A DNA stretch of 55,418 bases from CAYUQT01 sp964596165 (GTDB taxonomy: Bacteria > Planctomycetota > Phycisphaerae > UBA1845 > JAFGLZ01). Shown piece after piece: positions 41,226-50,391 of this stretch. Made by a program: the position numbers and the translations under genes. The notes beneath the pieces were generated by a model. The model ran no database searches, was not told the DNA's origin, and saw nothing but the letters and a program-made list of their open reading frames with translations. The stretch is from the NCBI GenBank assembly GCA_964596165.1, contig CAZQTW010000045.1, forward strand, positions 1-55,418. Reading direction: 5' to 3'. Position 1 is the first letter of the stretch. Each line of letters opens with the position of its first letter.

Positions 41226-42230
41226 ATGAGTCCCAACAGACGCAAGGTAACCGTGGCGTGGGTTTCTGTTGTCTCGAACACCTCACTCACGCTGCTCAAG
41301 ATCGTGGTGGGCCTACTCATAGGGTCGGTGTCGGTTATCTCCGAGGCGATCCACTCGGGCGTGGACCTCCTGGCCAGCCTCATCGCCCTGTTCGCCGTCA
41401 AAGGGAGTTCGACCCCGGCCGACGAGCGTCACCCCTTCGGCCACGGCAAACTCGAAAACATATCCGGCACTGTCGAGGCGTTGCTGATCTTCCTCGCCGC
41501 CGGATGGATCATCTACGAAGCGGTGCTGAGGATTTCCCATCCGACAGGGATCGACACACCGGCTTGGGGCGTGGCGGTCATGCTCGTCTCGTCCGTGACC
41601 AATCTGTTCGTCTCGCGTGCACTGTTCAGGGTAGGGAAAGAGACGGATTCCGTAGCGCTGCAGGCGGACGCCTGGCATCTGCTCACCGACGTCTACACGT
41701 CCGCCGGCGTCATGTTGAGCCTAGCCGTGATCTGGGTAGGCGGGACCCTCGTCCCCGATTGGCGCTACGGGCTCTACCTGATCGACCCGCTGGCGGCAAT
41801 CGTCGTGGCCATGCTGATCATCAAGGCGGCTTGGGACCTCACAGTGAAATCCGGGCGCGACCTGATGGACGCCTCCTTGCCCCAGGAGGAAGCCTGGATC
41901 AAGGATTTGTTGGCGGACTTCGTTCCGAGGGTGCACGGCTACCATCGCATGCGAACTCGCAAGTCCGGTGCGACAAGATTCGTCGACTTCCATATCTTTG
42001 TGGACGCCCAGATGACCGTCGAGGATTCGCACCAACTCGCACATGAGATCGGCCGGAAGATCGAGAACCACTATGCGGGCACGAATGTGACGGTGCATGT
42101 CGAACCGTGCGGCGGCAACTGCGATCACTCCTGTCGCTCCGGCTGCCTCATGACGGATCGGGAACGAGTCGCCATCCAAGGAGGCGTGCCGGATCATCAC
42201 TCCGGCGAACGCCGGGCCCGGCCGGGCTGA
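41226..42230 (+). CDS. Cation diffusion facilitator (CDF) efflux transporter
   Basis: A 334-aa CDF protein with six hydrophobic helices. Helix 2 has SEAIHSGVD (HxxxD metal site) and helix 5 has DAWHLLTDVYTS (second HxxxD); the loop motif is HPFGHGKLE. A cytoplasmic C-terminal domain (about 215-310) follows. It ends in a Cys/His-rich tail CGGNCDHSCRSGC that may bind metal. It exports Zn, Fe, Co, Ni or Mn in exchange for protons. ATG 41226 was chosen because it begins just before helix 1 and lies downstream of the apparent promoter. Upstream in-frame starts at 41139 and 41103 would translate the structured leader. No good Shine-Dalgarno is seen. Confidence 0.82.
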   Translation: MSPNRRKVTVAWVSVVSNTSLTLLKIVVGLLIGSVSVISEAIHSGVDLLASLIALFAVKGSSTPADERHPFGHGKLENISGTVEALLIFLAAGWIIYEAVLRISHPTGIDTPAWGVAVMLVSSVTNLFVSRALFRVGKETDSVALQADAWHLLTDVYTSAGVMLSLAVIWVGGTLVPDWRYGLYLIDPLAAIVVAMLIIKAAWDLTVKSGRDLMDASLPQEEAWIKDLLADFVPRVHGYHRMRTRKSGATRFVDFHIFVDAQMTVEDSHQLAHEIGRKIENHYAGTNVTVHVEPCGGNCDHSCRSGCLMTDRERVAIQGGVPDHHSGERRARPG

Positions 42231-42349
42231 GTACCCAACACGACCGGCGACCGGATGGAAATATGGGACGGTCCCCATGATGGCACTATCAGAGACGCGG
42301 ACACCAACGGGCAAGTCAGGAGCCTGTCATTGGAATCACTAATGAGACT

Positions 42350-42367
42350 CCGACCCCACTGGGTCGG
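42350..42367. terminator. Hairpin between convergent CDF and GH2 genes
   Basis: A perfect 7-bp stem CCGACCC/GGGTCGG with loop CACT is followed by GTTTC on the plus strand. It lies in the 280-bp gap between convergent genes and may stop transcription from either side, but lacks a long U-tract. Its stem sequence matches the inner part of the ilvC terminator. Nothing else was recognised in 42231-42510. Confidence 0.4.
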
Positions 42368-42510
42368 GTTTCACCCGCCTCCTGCCCCCTTGCTTTCTTG
42401 CGACCTTGTTCTGTCTTCTCGGTTCTTCCGCAACCACGACCCCCCTGAGTCCCGCCGTATCACGGGGGAAAGGGGCGTTGCCGGGCCGGCCAGTTCCGTG
42501 ACGGTTGTGC

Positions 42511-44799
42511 CTACTTCTTCTCGGCCACGGAGATGCCGACGTCGATGAACTGGCCGCCGGTCGTCTGGTGACAGTGAACGGCGAGCGTGTTCTCGCCGAC
42601 GAGGAAGGCGTTCACCAGGGCTTCGGCCACAAGCTCTCGTCCGTAGGAAGTCGTGTAGCCGCTCAATGTCGCGACTTTCCGGCCGTTGACGTAAACCTCC
42701 GCGTCTTCGTCGTGGTGGATGTCGAGGGCAACCAGGGTGCAGTCCGGCTTGGACTCCAGGCGGAAGGTTCGGCGGAGCCAGATGTCGGCGGTCTCCCAGG
42801 TCGTGCCGACCACGGCGCCCGGCGTGTCTTTTCGGCCGAAGCCGCCCTTGCCCTGTGGCCACGCGGAGTCATCGAAGCCCGGCTTGTACCATTCATCGAC
42901 CGGTTTTTCGGTTGTGTACCTCCAGGCCTGGGGGGCGTCCTTGGAGGTCGGAACCAACGTTCGCCACCTCACGTTCACCACCCGCGGCGGTTGCGTTTCA
43001 TAGGCGGCCGGCCGCTGGTTGATGGCCTTGACCAAGGCCGGGTCGTACTTCTGTTGTCGATCGTAGAAGTAGATCCCGTTTTGCTCCTGCTCGATGTCCG
43101 TCAGTTGCGTGTAGCAGAACCCGAACATGTTCGGGTTGTCCAAGAGGACGTCCGTAAGGCCTTTGTAGCGGGCAAGGAATTCCTGGAGCGACGCCTCGCC
43201 GTAACCCCATCCCTTGCCCGTGTCGCGATTCGTCTTGAGGCGAATCCCGCCGTACTCGCTCACGAAATAGGGTTGACCGAGATAGCGGCTCCTCGGATCG
43301 GCGGGGTGGTTGTTCCAGGGATCCGTGCCGGTCATCGAGAAGCCCGCGAATCGGGCGCCGAAGCTCTTTGGGTTCTGGTCGTAGTCGTGGCAGTCGTAGA
43401 CGTCGGTGCCCGGATACAGATGGACGTAGCCGCTGGTGTCGAGGAACGGGCGCGTCGGATCGATGCTCTGAGTGGCCGCAAGCAGCGCCTGGAAAGCCGC
43501 CACCTCGTCGCCGCCGTCGGTCTCGTTCAACGGGCACCAGCCGACGATCGACGGGTGGTTGCGGTCGCGGTGGAGCACCGTTCGCCATTCTTCGACCGCG
43601 TGTCCGACGGCCACCAAGTTGGCGTGGTTCAGACCCCAGTTGGGATATTCGCCCCACACGAGGTAGCCGAGTTTGTCCGCCCAGTACAGGAACCGCGGTT
43701 CGAACACCTTTTGGTGCAGCCGGGCCCCGTTGAAGCCGGCGGCCATCGACAGCTCGATGTCGCGGCGAAGGGCCTCGTCGGTCGGCGCCGTGTAGATTCC
43801 GTCGGGATAGAAGCCCTGATCCAAGATGGTCCGCTGGAAGACCGGCTTGTCGTTGATGAGAAAACGGTTGCCCTCGATCGTGATCTTGCGGATGCCGAAG
43901 TAGCTCTTCACCGAATCGATGATCGTGCCGTCGCGCTCCAGCTCGATGAGCAGATCGTAGAGGAACGGTTTGCCGGGCTGCCACGGCACCACCTCGCTGA
44001 GCTTGATGACGCCTTGCGTCGCCCGCCAGGACGCCGGACATACCTCTTCGCCGACGACTTTGTCGCCCACCATGGCCTTAAGGCGGACCCTGACGTCCCG
44101 CGTTGCCCCATCGACCCAGCCTTGGAAGAAGACGCGTCCGGTGTCGAGATCCGGTGTCAGGGCAAATTCGCGAAGATAGGCGGGGCCGACGGCCTCGAGC
44201 CATACGGTCTGCCAGATGCCCGTCGTGCGGGTATAGACGCAGCCGTGGCTCTCCTTCTTGTGGCTCTGTTTGCCGGTCGCCTGCATGCCCGAGGTCGTGT
44301 GGTCGATCGCATGGAGGACCAGCTCGTTCGACCCGTCGCGGACGAAGCCGGTGATCTCCAAGACGAACGGGCAATACCCGCCTTTGTGTTCGCCCACGAA
44401 TTGGCCGTTGAGCCAGACGCGGGCATGCCAATCGACCGCGCCAAAGTGCAACAGAAGCCGCTTGTCCTTCATCTTTGCCGGGACGTCAAACATCCGGCGG
44501 TACCAGACGTGGGTCATGAAATCCGTGTGACCGACGCCGGAGAGTTTGCTCTCGGGACAGAACGGGACCAGGATCTTGCCCGAAAGGTCCTTCCCCGACG
44601 TCAGGCCCCGCTGCCCACCGTCGCCCTTGGCATCGATTTCAAACTGCCATGTGCCGTTCAGATTCAGCCAGTCGGCTCGTTGAAAGTCCGGCCGTGGGTG
44701 CTCGGGTCGTGGAATGGCCGCTGTCTCTTGTGCCGCCATGGCCAGCGTTGCGGGGACGACGAGCGCCAGACTCAACATGTACGTGGTGAACTCCGTCAT
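42511..44799 (-). CDS. Secreted glycoside hydrolase family 2 protein
   Basis: A 762-aa GH2 enzyme with a signal peptide (MTEFTTYMLSLALVVPATLAMA). Domain order: sugar-binding jelly roll with LNGTWQFEID and WYRRMFDVP, immunoglobulin-like domain, TIM barrel with GFNGARLHQKVFEP and IVGWCPLNETDG (acid/base Glu 426), nucleophile in FVSEYGG (Glu 515), then an extra C-terminal beta domain (about 640-762). It is beta-galactosidase- or beta-glucuronidase-like; the specificity is not readable. ATG 44799 follows GGGAGG, which decides it over 44832. It stands alone between convergent CDF and an upstream rml operon of the same strand. Confidence 0.88.
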   Translation of the reverse strand: MTEFTTYMLSLALVVPATLAMAAQETAAIPRPEHPRPDFQRADWLNLNGTWQFEIDAKGDGGQRGLTSGKDLSGKILVPFCPESKLSGVGHTDFMTHVWYRRMFDVPAKMKDKRLLLHFGAVDWHARVWLNGQFVGEHKGGYCPFVLEITGFVRDGSNELVLHAIDHTTSGMQATGKQSHKKESHGCVYTRTTGIWQTVWLEAVGPAYLREFALTPDLDTGRVFFQGWVDGATRDVRVRLKAMVGDKVVGEEVCPASWRATQGVIKLSEVVPWQPGKPFLYDLLIELERDGTIIDSVKSYFGIRKITIEGNRFLINDKPVFQRTILDQGFYPDGIYTAPTDEALRRDIELSMAAGFNGARLHQKVFEPRFLYWADKLGYLVWGEYPNWGLNHANLVAVGHAVEEWRTVLHRDRNHPSIVGWCPLNETDGGDEVAAFQALLAATQSIDPTRPFLDTSGYVHLYPGTDVYDCHDYDQNPKSFGARFAGFSMTGTDPWNNHPADPRSRYLGQPYFVSEYGGIRLKTNRDTGKGWGYGEASLQEFLARYKGLTDVLLDNPNMFGFCYTQLTDIEQEQNGIYFYDRQQKYDPALVKAINQRPAAYETQPPRVVNVRWRTLVPTSKDAPQAWRYTTEKPVDEWYKPGFDDSAWPQGKGGFGRKDTPGAVVGTTWETADIWLRRTFRLESKPDCTLVALDIHHDEDAEVYVNGRKVATLSGYTTSYGRELVAEALVNAFLVGENTLAVHCHQTTGGQFIDVGISVAEKK

Positions 44800-45052
44800 G
44801 ACCAACCTCCCGGATACCCACTGGGTTTTCATGGCTTCTCGCCGCCCGTCCGATCAACGCGGGCGGCGATTGGAGAGTGTATGAGTATCCGGCATTAGCC
44901 TCGATCGCAAGACCATTGCAGGATGGCCGATCATCTCGGAGCGTCTTTCGGGTATTCCGTTTGGCGGGGCCGGCCGCGTTCCCTTCCCCGCCGCACGCGG
45001 CGCGGCCAAGCCGATCCCGATGCGAACCGCCCGATCAACCACACGGGCAGCA

Positions 45053-45946
45053 TCAGACGGCTGACGGATTGCGCCGGGCGCCGTGGCGCCCGATGAATTC
45101 GCGGAGGGCAATATCCCAGGGACGCATGACCCGGCCCGTCAATGACGTGTAGCGGACAGTGGACAAGACGCTGTAGGCCGGCCGGGGGGTGGGGCTGCCG
45201 AATTCCGCCGCCGTAATCGGCACGATCGGTGTCGACAAGCCGGCCAGGCGAATGGCACTCGATGCAAGCTCGTACCATGTGCATTGCCCGCCGTTGACCA
45301 CATGGACAATTCCCTGCGCTCGGACGCGGAAGAGGTGGATGATCGCCTCGGCCAAGTCGGCCGTGTACGTCGGGCAACCCGTCTGGTCGTTCACCACGCG
45401 AAGCCGGTCCCGCTCACGGGCCAGACGAAGCATCGTCGCAACGAAGTTTTTGCCCGTTGCCCCGTAAAGCCACGCCGTCCGGATGATGCATGCCAGGGGC
45501 AGGTAGGCCCGAACCGCCTGCTCGCCGGCCAGCTTGGATTGCCCATAGACACTCAACGGCCTGGGGAAATCGTTTTCGAAGTACGGTCGGCGGGATTCCC
45601 CGTCGAACACAAAGTCCGTGGAGATGTGGGTCAGTCCCGCGCCGGCTCTTGCACAGCCGGCGGCGATGTAGCCGGCGGCGCGACCGTTGACCTTCATCGC
45701 CAAGTCCGGATTTCGCGTGCAACCCTCCACGTCGGTGTAAGCCGCGCAGTTGATAACCCATTGGGGATGGTGCCGGCCAATGAATGTGTCCACGGCCTGC
45801 GGATCGGTGATCTCGACGACGTTCCAGTCCGCCACTTCGACGAGCGGCGGCAGGACACCCGGCCCGGCGTCTTGAAGCCGCTTCCATGCGGCCACAAGGT
45901 CGGTGCCGAGCATGCCGCCTGAACCGAAGATGATGACCGGCCGCAT
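45053..45946 (-). CDS. rmlD: dTDP-4-dehydrorhamnose reductase
   Basis: A 297-aa extended SDR. It has GSGGMLGTDLV (cofactor loop), VINCAAYTDVEGCTRNP, THISTDFVFDGESRRPYFE, YGQSKLAGEQAV (catalytic Tyr-x-x-x-Lys) and RTAWLYGATGKNFVATML. It performs the last step to dTDP-L-rhamnose with NADPH. ATG 45946 follows GAGGG. Last gene of the minus-strand rhamnose operon, 117 bp after rmlB. Confidence 0.93.
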   Translation of the reverse strand: MRPVIIFGSGGMLGTDLVAAWKRLQDAGPGVLPPLVEVADWNVVEITDPQAVDTFIGRHHPQWVINCAAYTDVEGCTRNPDLAMKVNGRAAGYIAAGCARAGAGLTHISTDFVFDGESRRPYFENDFPRPLSVYGQSKLAGEQAVRAYLPLACIIRTAWLYGATGKNFVATMLRLARERDRLRVVNDQTGCPTYTADLAEAIIHLFRVRAQGIVHVVNGGQCTWYELASSAIRLAGLSTPIVPITAAEFGSPTPRPAYSVLSTVRYTSLTGRVMRPWDIALREFIGRHGARRNPSAV

Positions 45947-46063
45947 CAGAGCCCTCTGAATTGATGGGGGGCGGTACCGAACTGTGGGTCTTCGTCACCG
46001 CCCTTTTCGCACCCGGGTCCCAAAATTCGGGAGCGGACTCATGGTCTTCGCGCGGGCGCCCCC

Positions 46064-47077
46064 TCAGCCACGCTTGCCATACTGCTGCTCGTAGTACGTA
46101 CGATACTCCCCGCTCTTGATCCCTTGCCACCAAGCGGTGTTGTCGCGATACCACGCGATGGTCCGAGCCAGCGCCTCATCGAAGCTGTGCATCGGTCGCC
46201 ATCCCAACTCGGTGCGGATTTTCGTCGAATCGATGGCGTACCGGCGGTCGTGAGCGGGACGGTCCTTCACGTGCTCGATGAACGAGGGGTCGCGACCGCA
46301 ACCGGCAAGAATCCGGTGCGTCAGCTCGACGTTCGTCAGTTCGCAGTCGGCCCCGATGTTATAGATTTCCCCCGGACGCCCGCGATCGACGATGGCGCCG
46401 AGGGCGGCGCAATGATCCTCGACGTAGATCCAATCGCGAACGTTCAGCCCGTCGCCATAGAGGGGCACCTTCTTGCCTTCGAGCAGGTTCGTCACGAACA
46501 GCGGAATGATCTTCTCGGGAAACTGGAAAGGCCCGTAGTTGTTACTGCACCGTGATACCATGACCGGCAGGCCGAAACTGTGAAAATAGGCACGACACAG
46601 CAGGTCGGCGGCCGCCTTGCTGGCCGAGTAGGGACTGTTGGGCATCAGCGGCAGCCCCTCGTGAAAACGTCCCTCCGGCCCGAGCGAACCGTAGACCTCG
46701 TCCGTGCTGACCTGAAGGAACCGGCCGACGCCGTGACGTCGCGCGGCATCCAGAAGCTGCTGCGTGCCGACCACGTTGGTACGAATGAAGGGCTCGGAGG
46801 ACATCAGGCTGCGATCAACATGGCTCTCGGCCGCGAAGTTGATCACGGCGTCGAATCCGCCCGCCATCGTCCGGTCGACGGCGACAGCGTCGGTAATGTC
46901 CGCCCGCACGAAGGTGTGCCGGGGGTTCCCCTCAAGATCGGCCAGATTGGCCAAGTTGCCGGCATACGTCAGGACGTCCATGTCGGTGACCTGGGCCTCC
47001 GGCCAGTGTTTTAGGGCCCAATGCACGAAGTTGGAGCCGATGAACCCCGCACCGCCCGTCACGAGAATTCGCTTCAT
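46064..47077 (-). CDS. rmlB: dTDP-glucose 4,6-dehydratase
   Basis: A 337-aa extended SDR. It has RILVTGGAGFIGSNFVHW, TYAGNLANL, NFAAESHVDRS, STDEVYGSLG, YSASKAAAD (catalytic Tyr/Lys) and SNNYGPFQFPEKIIPL. It removes water from dTDP-glucose to give dTDP-4-keto-6-deoxyglucose. The ATG at 47077 was chosen for family length; the ribosome site is weak. It lies 136 bp after rmlA. Confidence 0.95.
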   Translation of the reverse strand: MKRILVTGGAGFIGSNFVHWALKHWPEAQVTDMDVLTYAGNLANLADLEGNPRHTFVRADITDAVAVDRTMAGGFDAVINFAAESHVDRSLMSSEPFIRTNVVGTQQLLDAARRHGVGRFLQVSTDEVYGSLGPEGRFHEGLPLMPNSPYSASKAAADLLCRAYFHSFGLPVMVSRCSNNYGPFQFPEKIIPLFVTNLLEGKKVPLYGDGLNVRDWIYVEDHCAALGAIVDRGRPGEIYNIGADCELTNVELTHRILAGCGRDPSFIEHVKDRPAHDRRYAIDSTKIRTELGWRPMHSFDEALARTIAWYRDNTAWWQGIKSGEYRTYYEQQYGKRG

Positions 47078-47213
47078 AGGCCATTGCTCTTGGTTGTTGA
47101 CCGGATGCCGCTCGTTTCCAGTGATCCGTAGTCCCGCGCGAACGCGCATTCGCACCTTTCGGGACGCGGGAGCCGGGACGAATGTTCACGGCCGAGGACC
47201 GAAGGCGGCAGGA

Positions 47214-47945
47214 TCAGTCCACTCGATTTGCCCCGCCCTTCGCCACAAGATTGCTCGCGTGGAGCAACGACTCAAATGTCCCCGCGTCGGTCCACCAGCC
47301 ATCGAGGATCTCGTACGTCATCGTACCGGCCTGAATGTAGGCGTTGTTGACGTCCGTGATCTCCAACTCGCCCCGGCCGGATGGCCGGAGCGTCTTGATG
47401 ATGTCGAAGACCTTGCCGTCGTAAAAGTAGATCCCGATAACGGCATAGTTGCTCTTGGGGTTTTTCGGCTTTTCCTCGATGGAGACGATGCGCTTACCGT
47501 TGATTTCCGGAACGCCGAATCGCTGCGGATCGGGCACTTCCTTCAGCATGATCTTGGCGCCTTCGCGCTGGCTGAAGAAGTCGGCCGTGGCGCGGCGGAT
47601 GTTCTTCTCGATGATGTTATCGCCCAAGACGACGACAATCTTGCCGCCGTCGGCGAAGTCCTCGGCCAGATTCAACGCCTCGGCAATGCCGCCTTCGCCT
47701 TCCTGATACGCATAGTGCAGCCGGCGGAGGCCCAGTTCCTTGCCGTTACCCAGCAACCGGAGAAAATCGCCCGCGCTGTTTCCCCCCGTCACCAGCATGA
47801 CCTCGTCGATGCCGGCGTTCACCAGGCATTCCAGCGGGTAGTAGACCATCGGCTTGGTGTGCACAGGGAGGAGGTGTTTGTTCGTCACCTTCGTCAGCGG
47901 CAGCAACCGCGTTCCCAGACCACCGGCCAGAACGACGCCCTTCAT
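47214..47945 (-). CDS. rmlA: Glucose-1-phosphate thymidylyltransferase (short form)
   Basis: A 243-aa nucleotidyltransferase. It has GVVLAGGLGTRLLPLTKVTNKHLLPV (signature loop with catalytic Arg/Lys), MVYYPLECLVNAGIDEVMLV, VVLGDNII (metal Asp) and WTDAGTFESLL at the end. It couples glucose-1-phosphate with dTTP. It lacks the C-terminal allosteric helices of 290-aa RmlA proteins, as do other short forms. Its ATG overlaps the upstream cupin stop by one base (TGATG). Confidence 0.92.
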   Translation of the reverse strand: MKGVVLAGGLGTRLLPLTKVTNKHLLPVHTKPMVYYPLECLVNAGIDEVMLVTGGNSAGDFLRLLGNGKELGLRRLHYAYQEGEGGIAEALNLAEDFADGGKIVVVLGDNIIEKNIRRATADFFSQREGAKIMLKEVPDPQRFGVPEINGKRIVSIEEKPKNPKSNYAVIGIYFYDGKVFDIIKTLRPSGRGELEITDVNNAYIQAGTMTYEILDGWWTDAGTFESLLHASNLVAKGGANRVD

Positions 47946-48412
47946 CAGAAGTCCCTCCGTGCCCAATCATACGGGATCTTGTCCGTGTGCGCCGGCAGAC
48001 GGAACTCGTCCGGCTCCTCGTGGTTGTACGGCATCGTGGTGATGTTGACGACGATCGCTTCCTCGTCGCTGATACACTTGAAACCGTGCATGATCAGGGG
48101 GGGAATCTGCAGGAGCAGGTTGTTGTGCACGCCGAGGAAGAACTCATTGATCAGGCCGTGCGTCGGAGAGCTTTCGCGCCCGTCAAAAAGGACGATCTTC
48201 ATCATGCCGTGAACCACGACGAAGTTGTCATGCTGGAGCTTGTGGTAGTGCCACGCCTTGACGGCCCCGGGATAGGCGGTCGTCATGTAGACCTGGCCGA
48301 ACTTGAGAAACAACTCATCGTCCGATCGGAGCATCTCCATCAGCCGGCCACGTTCGTCCGGAATCACCTTCAGTGCCTTCGTTCGTACGCCGTCGATCAG
48401 TCTAGCCGCCAC
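47945..48412 (-). CDS. RmlC-like cupin (dTDP-4-dehydrorhamnose 3,5-epimerase family)
   Basis: A 155-aa cupin with VIPDERGRLMEMLRSDDELF, VYMTTAYPGAVKAWHYHKLQ (catalytic and binding residues of the family), IPPLIMHGFKCIS and PYNHEEPDEFRLP. This is the short RfbC-related form; it probably supplies the 3,5-epimerase step since no other rmlC is near. The start is GTG 48412 with AGGAG six bases upstream; longer frames to 48679 lack a ribosome site. First gene of the rml operon. Confidence 0.85.
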   Translation of the reverse strand: MAARLIDGVRTKALKVIPDERGRLMEMLRSDDELFLKFGQVYMTTAYPGAVKAWHYHKLQHDNFVVVHGMMKIVLFDGRESSPTHGLINEFFLGVHNNLLLQIPPLIMHGFKCISDEEAIVVNITTMPYNHEEPDEFRLPAHTDKIPYDWARRDF

Positions 48413-48850
48413 GGATGACTCCTGCCGATGAACCCTCGGAACCCCCGGGAGTTGGTACCCCACCACAAACATACGCGGCAGACTATCGTAAGGTTCATTC
48501 CACACCTTGTCCACCTGCGACCCTGCGGGAGGGTGCATGACCGTAGCTGCGCGCCCGCATGAAGACTGGGTAGATTCTGCACCGACCTGGGTCCGGCCCA
48601 TCCCCGACCCTCGTTTTTCGCCCAAAAACGGCGGTCTCCGGCGCACAACAACGGTCATGCGCCCCCTGCGGTATCCCATGTCGGGGCGTATCGGGCGAAT
48701 CTATATGCGGTAAGGTGTCGTCGGATACCGTGCCCAAGCCCAGCGCCCCTATGCGGGGTGTCGATATGTAGCACATTCGCGCCGTTGTTCACCGCATTGA
48801 GCGGGGGCCGAATAGCCACTACACTGGGGAACGGGGCGTGTGATTGAGAC
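48413..48850. other. Divergent intergenic region between rml operon and miaB
   Basis: 438 bases with no recognisable gene. An A/T hairpin CGTTTTT-CGCCC-AAAAACG occurs at 48612-48630 without a clear terminator context. The miaB promoter lies at its right end; the rml promoter was not located. Confidence 0.5.
48797..48825 (+). promoter_or_regulatory. Promoter of miaB
   Basis: TTGAGC (48797-48802), a 17-bp spacer and TACACT (48820-48825) form a sigma-70-like promoter. The transcript would begin near 48832, about 19 nt before the GTG start. Confidence 0.55.
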
Positions 48851-50281
48851 GTGACCGGCAACAGTACACAGCGGACCGTTTTCCTCGAGACCTTCGGCTG
48901 CCAGATGAACGTTCTGGATAGTGAGCTGGTCCTGGGAACGCTTCGCCACGCGGGCTACGTACCGGTGGATGGCCCCGACCAAGCCGACCTGGTGCTTGTG
49001 AATACGTGTTCCGTTCGCCAACGGGCGGAGGAGAAGGTTTACTCGCGACTTGGCGAACTGCGACGGATAAAGCAAGGGCGACCTGAGATGATCATCGGGG
49101 TACTCGGCTGCATGGCCGAACGGGAAGCGGAGGCAATCCGCGCCAGAGCCCCTCACGTCGACCTCATCTGCGGACCGGGCGAACTCGGCAATTTGACGGA
49201 CCTGTTGACACAGGTCCGGTCGGGAAACGGCCCGGCCGTACGTATCACGCGAGACTGGAGCCGGCGGCGTCCGGCATCCGACCGGCACGCGGACGACGGG
49301 CTTGAATCGCTCGACCATTCTCGCCGACCTGTCGGCGATAGACGGCCGATCCGGGCCTCTATTCGTGTTCAACGGGGCTGCGACAAGTTCTGCAGCTACT
49401 GCGTGGTGCCGTTTGTGCGCGGGCCCGAACGGTCGAGGCCCCCCGCTCGAATCGTCGAGGAAGCTCGCAGACTCGTCGAGGCCGGCACGGTGGAAATCAC
49501 GCTGCTGGGCCAATCGATCAGCAGTTACGCCTATCAGGAAAACGGGCGCGTCGTTCGGCTTCCCGAACTGCTCGAACGGGTACACGAGATCGAAGGATTA
49601 CGACGCTTGCGGTTCATCACGAGTTTTCCGGGGGATTTCGACGAATCCATTCTTCTGGCGATGCGCGATCTGCCCAAGGTCTGCGAGTATCTGCACCTGC
49701 CCGCCCAGAGCGGCTCGAACCGAATTCTCGCGGCCATGCGCCGAGATCACACGGTGGAACAGTATGTTGCCCTGGTCGAACGGGCCCGTGAGTTGGTGCC
49801 GGACCTCTCGGTGGCCGGTGATTTCATCGTGGGCTTTCCGGGTGAGTCGGAGGACGACTTTCAGGCGAGCGTCGACTTGGTCCGCCGCATTCAGTACAAG
49901 AACATCTTTGTCTTCAAATATTCGCCGAGACCAGGCACGGTGGCCGCGAGGAATCTGAATGACGACGTCCCACGACAGATTAAGCGCCGCCGCAACATTG
50001 AATTGCTGGCCGTGCAATCCAGGATCGCGGCCGCCAACAACCAATCGCTGATCGGGCGACAGGTCGAGGTACTGGTCGAAGGATTCAGCAAGGTCGCATC
50101 CAAGATCCGGCGAGTCGGCAAGCAGTCCGACGCATGGAGAAGCCCCACTCAACTGACGGGGCGGACACGCGGCGATCAAATCGTCGTTTTTGAGGGGGAC
50201 GAGACCCTGATCGGCCAACTCGTTCCGGTTCGTGTCAGCTCATCCACGGACCTGACATTGCATGGAGAGGTCGCAGTCTGA
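48851..50281 (+). CDS. miaB: tRNA-2-methylthio-N6-dimethylallyladenosine synthase
   Basis: A 476-aa radical-SAM methylthiotransferase. The N-terminal UPF0004 domain has three cluster cysteines in FGCQMNVLDSE, NTCSVRQRAEEK and LGCMAEREAE. The radical SAM motif is RGCDKFCSYCVVP (CxxxCxxC form). A C-terminal TRAM domain follows (about 410-475, ending LHGEVAV). GCQMN-x-x-DSE and NTCSVR assign MiaB rather than RimO or MtaB. It adds the 2-methylthio group to i6A37 of tRNAs. A charged insert (about 135-165) between the two domains is longer than usual. Start is GTG 48851. Confidence 0.94.
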   Translation: MTGNSTQRTVFLETFGCQMNVLDSELVLGTLRHAGYVPVDGPDQADLVLVNTCSVRQRAEEKVYSRLGELRRIKQGRPEMIIGVLGCMAEREAEAIRARAPHVDLICGPGELGNLTDLLTQVRSGNGPAVRITRDWSRRRPASDRHADDGLESLDHSRRPVGDRRPIRASIRVQRGCDKFCSYCVVPFVRGPERSRPPARIVEEARRLVEAGTVEITLLGQSISSYAYQENGRVVRLPELLERVHEIEGLRRLRFITSFPGDFDESILLAMRDLPKVCEYLHLPAQSGSNRILAAMRRDHTVEQYVALVERARELVPDLSVAGDFIVGFPGESEDDFQASVDLVRRIQYKNIFVFKYSPRPGTVAARNLNDDVPRQIKRRRNIELLAVQSRIAAANNQSLIGRQVEVLVEGFSKVASKIRRVGKQSDAWRSPTQLTGRTRGDQIVVFEGDETLIGQLVPVRVSSSTDLTLHGEVAV

Positions 50282-50391
50282 TCGGAGCCCCACGCCTTAT
50301 CACAACCCGTTACTCAGATTGAGTTTGCGCAATTTGTTCTCCCGGGGGTTTTCGTGTGAACCTGCCAAGCGCCTTTGCGTATAAGGGTGTA

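Noticed and set aside
42505..44898. Long open frame on the plus strand opposite the GH2 gene (about 797 codons)
   Set aside because: It is the antisense of a well-supported GH2 enzyme, has the composition expected from GC-rich codon-position bias and shows no family motif.
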